Of a DNA stretch of 64,000 nucleotides, positions 30,569-38,034 are shown in pieces. A program made the translations under genes and the position numbers. The stretch's first letter is position 1; every line of letters starts with the position of its first letter. The stretch comes from Citrobacter sp. Cu233 (GTDB lineage Bacteria; Pseudomonadota; Gammaproteobacteria; Enterobacterales; Enterobacteriaceae): NCBI RefSeq assembly GCF_030332225.1, contig NZ_JAOWIF010000031.1, positions 372,001 through 436,000 of the forward strand. The letters run 5' to 3'. The notes beneath the pieces are model-generated. The model worked only from the letters and a program-made list of their open reading frames with translations, did not search any database and was not told where the DNA came from.

Positions 30569-31216
30569 TTACTGCATTCCGCGTGTTTGCAAAAACAGGA
30601 TGGTGGCGGCAACGCGAGAGCGGACGTTAAGTTTTCGCAGCAGGTTGCGGATATGCACTTTCACCGTTTGCTCGGAAATATTCAGTACAGATGCAATCTG
30701 TTTATTCGATAATCCCTGAGCCAGTTCATGTAACACATCCAGCTCACGTTCGGTGAGTACGCTGAACGGATCTTCCTCGGCGCCAAACAGTTCCCGTTCC
30801 CGCAGATAATCGCTGACGCGTTGGCTAAAGGCTTTACCTCCTTTTGCGCCAGCGCGAATGGCTTCCAGCAGGACTTCAGGATCGCTGTCTTTAAGCAAAT
30901 AGCCATCCGCGCCGGCATCAATCAGGGCGTACACATCGCTGGCGGAATCCGAAACGGTAAGAATAATAATTTGTGCAGTGACGCCATCCCGGCGTAGCGC
31001 ATTCAGGGTGTCCAGCCCGCTCATGCCTTTCATATTGAGATCGAGCAGGATCACATCAAGATCCAGACGGTTTGCCAGATCGATAGCACTTGCGCCATCG
31101 CCGGCTTCAGCGACCACATCGAATGCGCTATCCAGTTGCAATAATTGACTAATTCCTCGCCGCATCAGTGGGTGGTCGTCAACAATCAGCACCCGAAAAG
31201 GCGTTGCTTCAGGCAT
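30569..31216 (-). CDS. narP: NarP nitrate/nitrite response regulator
   Basis: LuxR-type response regulator (215 aa) phosphorylated by NarQ/NarX. It activates nap and other anaerobic operons by binding 7-2-7 palindromes. The receiver has VDDHPLMRRG and the acceptor Asp in VILLDLNMKGMSG. The C-terminal HTH is LTERELDVLHELAQGLSNKQI. The start at 31216 has AGGAGAAAAGT as ribosome-binding site and gives the family length. A longer frame to 31468 runs antisense through the tRNA and is rejected. Confidence 0.97.
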   Translation of the reverse strand: MPEATPFRVLIVDDHPLMRRGISQLLQLDSAFDVVAEAGDGASAIDLANRLDLDVILLDLNMKGMSGLDTLNALRRDGVTAQIIILTVSDSASDVYALIDAGADGYLLKDSDPEVLLEAIRAGAKGGKAFSQRVSDYLRERELFGAEEDPFSVLTERELDVLHELAQGLSNKQIASVLNISEQTVKVHIRNLLRKLNVRSRVAATILFLQTRGMQ

Positions 31217-31384
31217 ACTTTTCTCCTGAGTTTTTATTAGTATCATTATTGTTTTCAGCACATAAATCGTCCAGATTCCATGTGCTGATGAGAGGATAAA
31301 TTTTACCCCAATTTGTCCATGGGTAAGTAGTAAAACCTGTGTGGAAAGTCGTGGTGGTGGTGCGGACCATTGAATCGCAGGCAT

Positions 31385-31414
31385 AAAAAAACCAACCTTA
31401 CGGTTGGTTTTTTT
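31385..31414 (-). terminator. Terminator after tRNA-Pro
   Basis: AAAAAAACCAACC, loop TTAC, GGTTGGTTTTTTT is a perfect hairpin with A- and T-runs on either side. It lies 9 bases beyond the tRNA 3' end on the minus strand, and on its other side precedes narP. Confidence 0.92.
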
Positions 31415-31423
31415 GGGGAATTT

Positions 31424-31500
31424 TGGTCGGCACGAGAGGATTTGAACCTCCGACCCCCGACACCCCATGACGGTGCGCTACCAGGCTGCGCTACGTGCCG
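31424..31500 (-). tRNA. proL: tRNA-Pro (anticodon GGG)
   Basis: The minus strand reads CGGCACGTAGCGCAGCCTGG onward and ends in CGTGCCGACCA. It is 77 nt with encoded CCA, a 7-bp acceptor stem CGGCACG/CGTGCCG, anticodon GGG in TCATGGGGTGT, and T-loop GGTTCAAATCC. It matches enteric proL. No integrase or duplicated 3' end is seen next to it. Confidence 0.98.
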
Positions 31501-31552
31501 ACGTTATGGCTGCTAATACTACTGCTTTCCACCACGAATGCAAGAGGATGCC

Positions 31553-31585
31553 TTGCTAACTGATTTATAATTAATCAGTTAGCAA
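31553..31585. repeat. 13-bp inverted repeat overlapping the yejM stop
   Basis: TTGCTAACTGATT (31553-31565) and AATCAGTTAGCAA (31573-31585) are a perfect inverted pair with a 7-base loop. The right arm includes the yejM stop codon (31575-31577). No T-run follows on the minus strand, so it could be a protective 3' stem. Confidence 0.6.
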
Positions 31586-33335
31586 TAAATCGTTTCTCAT
31601 CCGTCAGGACCTGTAGCAGCAGGCTCAGCTGTGGTTTCTGGTCTTTAATTTTCTCACCGCGCAAATCATAGGTCTGATAATTACCGTTGTTGTTGAGCAC
31701 CAGCGTCATCTCTGGCGTGGTAATCGCCATTGTGCTGCTGTCAGCTGCTGTGACCCAGTAATGGCGACGTGTTGCATTAAACAAATCCTGTCCCTGTGAG
31801 TACTCGCTTGCTGGGGTGCTGACGTGAAGCAGGCGCTGCATGAGCGTCGTCATCAAGTCAGTATGATCGGTCAGACTATTAATACGCTGCGCGGGTGTTC
31901 CTGGCCAGTGAATAACCAGGGGGACCTGGAGATGACCGCGCGACCAGTCGAAGTTATTCTCTTCCTGCGTCAGCGGCACGCCCCGGCCTGCGGTAATAAT
32001 GACCACCGTATTGTTCAGCTTCCCGGAATCACGCAGTGCGCTGAGTATACGGTTGATGTTTGCATCCACATCTTGCGCCGCGCTGGCGTAGCGTTTGGCA
32101 AAATTCTTCTGGTTGCTGTCATCAAGGTTGGTCCCGTTAAAGGAGACCCATGAGAACCAGCGGTTATCTTCTTGCGCGTAGCGGCCCAGCCAGTTGATCC
32201 ACTGGTTTGCAGTTTGTTCATCAGATTGCGTTTGCACGCTTGGCATCGAGAAGTCCGACAGCAATGCCTGGCGATACAGTGGGCTGGTGAAGCCATCAGA
32301 GGAGAACAATCCCAACTGATAACCTTGTTGATTCAGCGCAGAGATCAGCGCGGCAGGCGTTCGGGTCGACAAAATGCCGTCCATGTAGCTTGGAGAGACG
32401 CCATAAAACAGGCCAAAAATCCCGTTGTCTGCGGTATTTCCCGAACTCATGTGACGCGTAAAGGAGATATTCTGCCCGGCAAATTCTGCCAGAGCAGGCA
32501 TCTGCTGTTCAAAGCGCGAGTAATTCAGACCGTCAACGGTGATCAACAGGACATTCTGACCCGTTCCCATATCACGGTAACGCAGCTCACTGAGCGGATA
32601 CTGGACTGAGACCGCTTCCGGATTACCCTGTTCAATCAGGCGGCGCTGATACTCTTGTGCATCCAACAGACCGTGTTTTTCCAGAAACTTACGTGCGGTC
32701 ATAGGATAGGAAAGTGGCAGGTTTGCACGCTGCATGGTAATCGGGCGATAGAAGTTGGCATCAGCCCAGATATACACCACATGCGAGGCGATAAATGAAA
32801 CAAAAAAGAAAGCTGCTAATGGTTTGGCAAAATGGCGGCGACGCGTCAGGCTGCGCAGTTTCTGCCAGCTCCAGGTCGCAAACAGCATTTCGATTAGCAG
32901 AATGATTGGCACGCTGATAAACATCAACTGCCAGTCGCGGGCCGCTTCATTCTGGTCAGGGTTAATGACCAGCTCCCAAACTATGGGGTTGAGATGCAGG
33001 TGGAAGCGCGTGAACACTTCGCTGTCAATCAACAACAGCGTCATACCTGCTGTCGCCAGAATGGCTGATAAGAATCGCATCAGCCTCTGGGACATGACGA
33101 TAAACGTCAGAGGAAACAGGATTAGCAGATAGGTGGCAAACACCAGGAAGCTAAAATGCCCGACAACGCTCAGGTAAGAATAAACACGCCCTGCAAGCGT
33201 CGTCGGCCAGTCGGCGACAAACAGGTAACGGCTACCGAGTACCATGGCCAACAACATGTTGAACAGGGCAAACCAGTGCCCCCAGCTAACCATCTGGGAG
33301 ACTTTCTCACGGTAGCGCTGATGATGAGTTACCAT
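31575..33335 (-). CDS. yejM: YejM/PbgA, LPS-sensing regulator of LpxC stability
   Basis: Inner-membrane protein (586 aa) that senses periplasmic LPS and restrains LapB/FtsH-dependent degradation of LpxC. Five N-terminal membrane helices (to about residue 190) precede a periplasmic alkaline-phosphatase-fold domain beginning NVLLITVDGLNYSRF. The metal-site nucleophile is not obviously conserved, in line with a non-enzymatic role. It lies 31 bases after yejL and is probably co-transcribed. Confidence 0.95.
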   Translation of the reverse strand: MVTHHQRYREKVSQMVSWGHWFALFNMLLAMVLGSRYLFVADWPTTLAGRVYSYLSVVGHFSFLVFATYLLILFPLTFIVMSQRLMRFLSAILATAGMTLLLIDSEVFTRFHLHLNPIVWELVINPDQNEAARDWQLMFISVPIILLIEMLFATWSWQKLRSLTRRRHFAKPLAAFFFVSFIASHVVYIWADANFYRPITMQRANLPLSYPMTARKFLEKHGLLDAQEYQRRLIEQGNPEAVSVQYPLSELRYRDMGTGQNVLLITVDGLNYSRFEQQMPALAEFAGQNISFTRHMSSGNTADNGIFGLFYGVSPSYMDGILSTRTPAALISALNQQGYQLGLFSSDGFTSPLYRQALLSDFSMPSVQTQSDEQTANQWINWLGRYAQEDNRWFSWVSFNGTNLDDSNQKNFAKRYASAAQDVDANINRILSALRDSGKLNNTVVIITAGRGVPLTQEENNFDWSRGHLQVPLVIHWPGTPAQRINSLTDHTDLMTTLMQRLLHVSTPASEYSQGQDLFNATRRHYWVTAADSSTMAITTPEMTLVLNNNGNYQTYDLRGEKIKDQKPQLSLLLQVLTDEKRFIAN

Positions 33336-33366
33336 AAACTGTTGTTCGTTTCCCCGGAGCAGGCTC

Positions 33367-33594
33367 TTAGTGCGCTTGGTCGTCGTTTACCGAAGACTGC
33401 AATGCGCGTGCAAAAGAGTTCGCAATCGCCTGGCGCTGGGCCGGTGCGATGCTTGTATTGATAAGGTTAGTCACCATATTTCCCAAAACCATCAGGGAAA
33501 GATCGGTTGGTGCCTTATGTTTTTCCAGTACGTTGAGCATCTCATTCAGCAATTGTTCAACGTGTTCGTCACTATAGCGGGAAATTTGTGGCAT
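33367..33594 (-). CDS. yejL: YejL, small conserved protein
   Basis: Small soluble protein (75 aa) of the UPF0352 family, starting [20 protein letters not shown]. It is mostly helical with no catalytic motif visible. Function is unknown. It is the first gene of yejLM, divergent from yejK. Confidence 0.93.
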   Translation of the reverse strand: MPQISRYSDEHVEQLLNEMLNVLEKHKAPTDLSLMVLGNMVTNLINTSIAPAQRQAIANSFARALQSSVNDDQAH

Positions 33595-33728
33595 AAATCG
33601 AAATCAGTCTGTTCATGAAAGGGCAACATATTACCGTAGAGACAGTTTTTTTTCTGCTTTTTTATCTTCTATTGCGTCACTGCCCGGCAGGTGGTTGAAT
33701 ACCGCCCGGTCTAAAAGGAGAGTTTATC

Positions 33729-34736
33729 ATGAGTCTGGATATCAACCAGATTGCCCTGCACCAGCTTATCAAACGTGACGAGCAGAATCTTGAGCTGGTC
33801 TTGCGCGATTCATTACTGGAACCGACAGCGACAGTTGTCGAGATGATGGCTGAGTTGCACCGGGTTTATAGCGCCAAAAATAAAGCCTATGGCCTCTTTA
33901 GCGAAGAGAGCGAGCTGGCGCAAACGCTGCGCTTACAGCGTCAGGGTGAAGAAGATTTTCTGGCTTTTAGTCGTGCTGCGACGGGACGTCTGCGCGACGA
34001 ACTGGCGAAATATCCTTTTGCCGACGGTGGTGTCGTACTGTTCTGCCATTATCGCTATCTGGCGGTAGAGTATCTTCTGGTCGCGGTGCTGAATAATTTA
34101 AGCAGTATGCGCGTCAATGAAAACCTGGATATCAATCCGACACACTACCTGGATATCAATCATGCGGACATCGTCGCGCGTATTGATTTAACCGAGTGGG
34201 AAACCAACCCGGAGTCCACGCGATACCTGACGTTCCTGAAAGGGCGGGTTGGGCGTAAAGTTGCCGATTTCTTTATGGATTTCCTCGGCGCCAGCGAAGG
34301 TCTGAATGCCAAAGCGCAAAACCGCGGCCTGCTGCAGGCCGTGGACGACTTTACCGCTGAGGCGCAGCTCGATAAAGCTGAGCGTCAGAACGTGCGCCAG
34401 CAGGTCTACAGCTACTGTAACGAGCAGCTGCAGGCTGGCGAAGAGATCGAACTGGAGTCGCTGTCTAAAGAGCTTTCCGGCGTCAGTGAAGTCAGTTTCA
34501 GTGAGTTTACTGCTGATAAAGGGTATGAGCTGGAAGAGAGCTTCCCGGCGGATCGCAGTACACTGCGTCAGTTAACCAAGTTTGCCGGGAGCGGCGGTGG
34601 GTTGACGATTAACTTTGATGCCATGCTGTTGGGTGAGCGTATTTTTTGGGATCCGGCAACGGATACCTTAACCATCAAAGGTACACCGCCGAATCTGCGC
34701 GATCAGTTACAGCGTCGGACTTCGGGTGGGAGTTAA
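33729..34736 (+). CDS. yejK: YejK nucleoid-associated protein
   Basis: Nucleoid-associated protein NdpA (335 aa), found with condensed chromosomal DNA. The family start [20 protein letters not shown] is intact and the ribosome-binding site AAGGAG sits at 33715-33720. In enterics yejK and rplY are convergent neighbours. Here 5 kb of accessory DNA lies between them. Confidence 0.96.
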   Translation: MSLDINQIALHQLIKRDEQNLELVLRDSLLEPTATVVEMMAELHRVYSAKNKAYGLFSEESELAQTLRLQRQGEEDFLAFSRAATGRLRDELAKYPFADGGVVLFCHYRYLAVEYLLVAVLNNLSSMRVNENLDINPTHYLDINHADIVARIDLTEWETNPESTRYLTFLKGRVGRKVADFFMDFLGASEGLNAKAQNRGLLQAVDDFTAEAQLDKAERQNVRQQVYSYCNEQLQAGEEIELESLSKELSGVSEVSFSEFTADKGYELEESFPADRSTLRQLTKFAGSGGGLTINFDAMLLGERIFWDPATDTLTIKGTPPNLRDQLQRRTSGGS

Positions 34737-34977
34737 TCGCGTTGATACATTATCTCCCTGGTCATGGCGTCATGAACATGGCTGGGGAGTGCGCTGGCTC
34801 AGGCCTAAAAATAATGATAAGGAATACGGTCAATCAAAAGAATGAAATCAGGTTTATTTATATATAATTTTTGCATGGTTGATGGTTATATAAATAAACA
34901 TATTTAATTATATTTTTATTCGGTATAAATGGTTTCTGTATTTTTATGGTTTAATTAATCTTTCTTTTCTTCTTGTT
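34737..34977. other. AT-rich left flank of the accessory block
   Basis: After about 60 bases of ordinary composition the sequence becomes strongly AT-rich from about 34800. There is a weak FNR-like half-site, TTGATGGTTATATA, at 34879-34892. No attachment-site repeat, transposase remnant or convincing ORF was found; a 73-aa frame crossing the yejK end is rejected. Confidence 0.5.
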
Positions 34978-35027
34978 TGTGATTTGCAACACGAGAAAAT
35001 AATGGTTGTTAATTTATACTCCTTGTG
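34978..35027 (+). promoter_or_regulatory. Candidate CRP-type class II promoter for the accessory operon
   Basis: TGTGATTTGCAACACG (34978-34993) has one perfect CRP half (TGTGA) and a partial second half. TATACT at 35015-35020 is a 5/6 match to the -10 consensus. With transcription start near 35027 the site centre (34985.5) falls at -41.5, the class II position. No -35 hexamer is evident. This is a visual prediction only. Confidence 0.4.
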
Positions 35028-35168
35028 CGCAGCGCGGTGCATATGTTGTATTATTATTTTTGTATTATTATTCATATTGTAACTGTATAAAATTTGCTAA
35101 TTATATTATTTTACATGATTTGGAGTGTTCATGTATTTATATCGGAAATATATTGAGAGAGTAATGGT

Positions 35169-35750
35169 ATGGAGAAAGGAAACTCTGATGATAAAGCAAA
35201 TGGTGTTACAGGTAAAATAATGTTCTTTCTGTCGTCCTTAAGCAGAAAACAACTCGTAGGATGTGTACTGGTACTTTTTATTTTGGCTGGAGGGGGACTA
35301 CTGGCTGCTTTTAATACAGTTATCCACGTTACGAGTACAGATACTTTTTGTCTGAGTTGTCATGAAATGAAAGATAACATACTTACCGACAGTTATAACA
35401 AATCTATTCATAAAGCTAATCGCACCGGTATCAAAGTGGCTTGCGCAGATTGCCATATTCCTGAAGAATTCTTCCCCCGAATGGTGAGAAAAGCAGATGC
35501 ACTTAAAGAGGTCTGGGGGCATGTAAACGGAGTAATCGATACACCAGAAAAATTTGCAGCGCATCGTGATGAAATGGCAAGAAAGGAATGGGCGAGAATG
35601 AAATCCAATGACTCTCAGGTGTGCAGGAATTGCCATGATGTTTCTAAATTGACCAAAAAATTTATGGCTCCTTTTCATGAGGCCTCACATAAAGAAGGTC
35701 AAACGTGTATCGATTGTCATAAAGGAATTGCTCACAAGTTAGCAAATTAA
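35169..35750 (+). CDS. NapC/NirT-family tetraheme quinol dehydrogenase (CymA-like)
   Basis: Membrane-anchored tetraheme cytochrome c (193 aa). One membrane helix (about residues 28-50, after a charged 25-residue N-terminus) precedes four heme sites: CLSCHE, CADCHI, CRNCHD and CIDCHK. The spacing and the RKADALKEVWGHVNGVIDTPEKF stretch place it with NapC, NirT and CymA, which take electrons from quinol to periplasmic partners. It is shorter than TorC-type proteins and has no fifth heme. Codons are AT-rich compared with napC. The likely partners are the two genes downstream. The specific partner is inferred from context. Confidence 0.88.
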   Translation: MEKGNSDDKANGVTGKIMFFLSSLSRKQLVGCVLVLFILAGGGLLAAFNTVIHVTSTDTFCLSCHEMKDNILTDSYNKSIHKANRTGIKVACADCHIPEEFFPRMVRKADALKEVWGHVNGVIDTPEKFAAHRDEMARKEWARMKSNDSQVCRNCHDVSKLTKKFMAPFHEASHKEGQTCIDCHKGIAHKLAN

Positions 35751-35865
35751 AGTACACGTCAATAGGATTAATTAGGTATTTCTGGTTGTTACTTCTATCT
35801 AACTTTTACATAAATAAAATAAATGTTTTAACGTGATTTAAAACTTCATGGAAAAGGACCGTGTT

Positions 35866-37506
35866 ATGAGGAAAATACAAAGAGGTCTCTTATTAGCTGG
35901 GATAGTAGCATCGCTCTCTGTGAGTGCTTATGCAGACAGAAATATGAATAAGATTCCACATATAAATCTGTCTAATCCCTCCGTTGAGCCAGTGAGCGAG
36001 AAGATTATACAAACCGATATTGTTGTTATCGGGGGCGGATTATCCGGCATGTCTGCCGGGCTAACTGCAGTTCAGGGGGGCGCTAAAGTTGTTATATTTG
36101 AGAAGCTTCCGAGCTTAGGCGGTGCGGGTGTCTACCCGGAAGGCAGTCTCGGTATTGGTACCCTGATGCAAAAGAAAGAGGGTAAGGGGGCAACGCTGAA
36201 TCAGGCTTTTGGTAAAGCTATTGATTTTCACCACTGGCGAGCCAACGCCAGCGCTTTGCATACGTTAATGGCAAATTCTGGTGAGACAATTGATTGGGTC
36301 GCCAGCAACGGTGTGGAGTTTACAAAGTTAAAGACCACCATTTACCCTGAGAGTGACTCGTTGTGGACATGGCACATGTATAAGCATAACGGAGCCTCGG
36401 TCACAAAGAGTTTTTATAAAAGAATTTTGGACGGTGGAGGACAAATTTTCCTGGAAACACCGGTCAGAAAAATTTTACGCGACCAAAAGAGTGGCGAGGT
36501 GGTTGGCGTAGAAGCAGTTAACAGTGTCACGGGTGAAAAAATTATTGCCTATGGCAAAGGGGTCATTGTGGCAACAGGTGGTTTTGCTAATAACCGTGAC
36601 ATGATTGAAAAATACATAACGGATGTAAACCAGAAAAATATGGTTCCTGTAAAACTTCGTGGTCCTTTGATTGATGGGCGTGAAGGCGATGGGATTAAAA
36701 TGAGCATGGAGATCGGCGCGGACGTAGCAGGGATGCAAACTATTGCCGGTAATAGTCCCTACGTCGATCAGGATCCTCCTATCAGGCAATTTAATGGCGC
36801 TGATTATCAAAAACAGGCCAGAACATCATTAAGCCAGCCGTTTCTGTGGATCAACAGGCAAGGCGAACGTTTCTTTGATGAATCTCTGGGTTCCAGTTTT
36901 ACCCTCGTTTATAACGCAATCACTATGAACGGAGGAGTAATGTACTCCGTTTGGGATGATGCGATGCGTCAAAAAATGATTAACGAGGGACCCGTCACTG
37001 CTTTTAATGCGATTGTCGTTCCCGGTCAACCGATGAAAGCGTTGGATCAAGCTATTGAAATTGGTATGAAAGAAGGCTGGTTATTTAAAGGGCAAACTCT
37101 GGACGATCTGGCTAAACAGATTAATGTACCGGCTGATGCCTTAAAAGCAACAGTGGCCAAGGTTAACAAATATACTGATGACGGATTTGATCCTGATTGG
37201 GGCCGTAAGAAAGAACATCTCTTTAAATTTCAGGTTACCGGACCTTATTACGCGGTTAAAGGTATTCGAGCCTACTTCCTGACGTTAGGGGGGCTGAAAA
37301 TGAATAGCGATCTACAGGTTTATGATACCAGCGAAAAAATCATCCCCGGTTTATATGTTGTCGGGCAAGATATGGGCGGCTTATATGACAGTTCTTATGA
37401 TTTGATATTGGAAGGCTCAGCTTCCGGTTTTGCATTAACGTCTGGTCGTATAGCGGCCAAGCATATCATTAGCACAAGAATGCAGAATGCAGGTGGTGAT
37501 AAATGA
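35866..37506 (+). CDS. Exported FAD-dependent reductase of the fumarate/urocanate reductase superfamily
   Basis: Flavoprotein (546 aa) with a Sec signal peptide (MRKIQRGLLLAGIVASLSVSAYA), a Rossmann FAD motif (VVIGGGLSGMSAG) and the C-terminal FAD motif region IIPGLYVVGQDMGGLYDS. It resembles the flavin domain of periplasmic flavocytochrome c (FccA, UrdA) but has no CxxCH site; the heme part is encoded by the next gene. By hand alignment the FccA catalytic Arg402, His365, His504 and Arg544 correspond to Ser343, an Asn, Leu472 and about Tyr511, so fumarate is an unlikely substrate. The start at 35866 is preferred over 35848 because AAGGA lies 7 bases upstream and the signal peptide then begins properly. 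It overlaps the next gene by 4 bases. Confidence 0.85.
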   Translation: MRKIQRGLLLAGIVASLSVSAYADRNMNKIPHINLSNPSVEPVSEKIIQTDIVVIGGGLSGMSAGLTAVQGGAKVVIFEKLPSLGGAGVYPEGSLGIGTLMQKKEGKGATLNQAFGKAIDFHHWRANASALHTLMANSGETIDWVASNGVEFTKLKTTIYPESDSLWTWHMYKHNGASVTKSFYKRILDGGGQIFLETPVRKILRDQKSGEVVGVEAVNSVTGEKIIAYGKGVIVATGGFANNRDMIEKYITDVNQKNMVPVKLRGPLIDGREGDGIKMSMEIGADVAGMQTIAGNSPYVDQDPPIRQFNGADYQKQARTSLSQPFLWINRQGERFFDESLGSSFTLVYNAITMNGGVMYSVWDDAMRQKMINEGPVTAFNAIVVPGQPMKALDQAIEIGMKEGWLFKGQTLDDLAKQINVPADALKATVAKVNKYTDDGFDPDWGRKKEHLFKFQVTGPYYAVKGIRAYFLTLGGLKMNSDLQVYDTSEKIIPGLYVVGQDMGGLYDSSYDLILEGSASGFALTSGRIAAKHIISTRMQNAGGDK

Positions 37507-37913
37507 ATACGCTACTGAATAAAATTGTCATAGCCTTTGTTACCTGTGTGCTTTGCAGTGTTATCGGTGTTTTTTCAGCAAGCGCTCAGGATATTGTCGG
37601 CATGAAAATGCATAAGACAATTGGTCTCGAATGTAGGAACTGCCACGTCGACCATACCAATGCGAACAAAGATATGACACCAGCTTGCGTTAGTTGTCAT
37701 GCTCCTGGTGAACGTTATTATCATGGTAAAAAAGATGCTTCTGGAGGTACGATCTTAAAAGAGTATCCTGAATCAGGTAAAACCCGTACGGCCTCATTTC
37801 ATGACTCTCATGGCGGCGAAATCCGTTGTACGGTATGCCATACGTTACATAAAAAAGAACCTGAGGAATTATATTGTAATAATTGCCATCAGTTTGATGT
37901 GAAAATTAAATAA
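37503..37913 (+). CDS. Small periplasmic tetraheme cytochrome c
   Basis: Secreted cytochrome (136 aa) with a signal peptide ending FSASAQ and four heme sites: CRNCHV, CVSCHA, CTVCHT and CNNCHQ. The size and spacing resemble the tetraheme domain of flavocytochrome c and the small tetraheme cytochromes of Shewanella, here as a separate polypeptide. Additional His (MHKTIGLEC; SFHDSHGG; HHK-type) can serve as distal ligands. Overlap with the flavoprotein gene (ATGA) argues that they form one enzyme: quinol to membrane tetraheme protein to this cytochrome to FAD. A strong hairpin follows. Confidence 0.88.
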   Translation: MNTLLNKIVIAFVTCVLCSVIGVFSASAQDIVGMKMHKTIGLECRNCHVDHTNANKDMTPACVSCHAPGERYYHGKKDASGGTILKEYPESGKTRTASFHDSHGGEIRCTVCHTLHKKEPEELYCNNCHQFDVKIK

Positions 37914-37943
37914 CCTTTCTCTTAATTTTAAGGAAAAGGTTCC

Positions 37944-37985
37944 CGTCATCAGTAACAGGAACTCTGTTACTGATGACGTTTAATC
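37944..37985 (+). terminator. Perfect 15-bp hairpin after the cytochrome gene
   Basis: CGTCATCAGTAACAG (37944-37958), loop GAACT, CTGTTACTGATGACG (37964-37978), followed by TTTAAT. The stem is perfect and located 30 bases after the stop. The T-run is short, so readthrough into the ABC gene remains possible. Confidence 0.7.
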
Positions 37986-38034
37986 ATTATGCAATCATTC
38001 CCGCTTATCACTTTTTGGTGGTTGGATTACTCTT

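Noticed and set aside
31217..31468. Long N-terminal extension of narP
   Set aside because: It would translate the complement of tRNA-Pro and its terminator. The ATG at 31216 has a good ribosome-binding site and family length.
31424..31500. tRNA-Pro as an integration site
   Set aside because: No integrase, no repeated tRNA 3' end and only backbone genes on both sides. The accessory block lies 3 kb away, beyond yejK.
34646..34867. 73-aa frame crossing the end of yejK
   Set aside because: Most of it overlaps yejK in another frame, and it has no ribosome-binding site or recognised features.
34879..34892. FNR site upstream of the accessory operon
   Set aside because: TTGATGGTTATATA has only one good half and lies about 150 bases before the best -10, so it was not called as functional.
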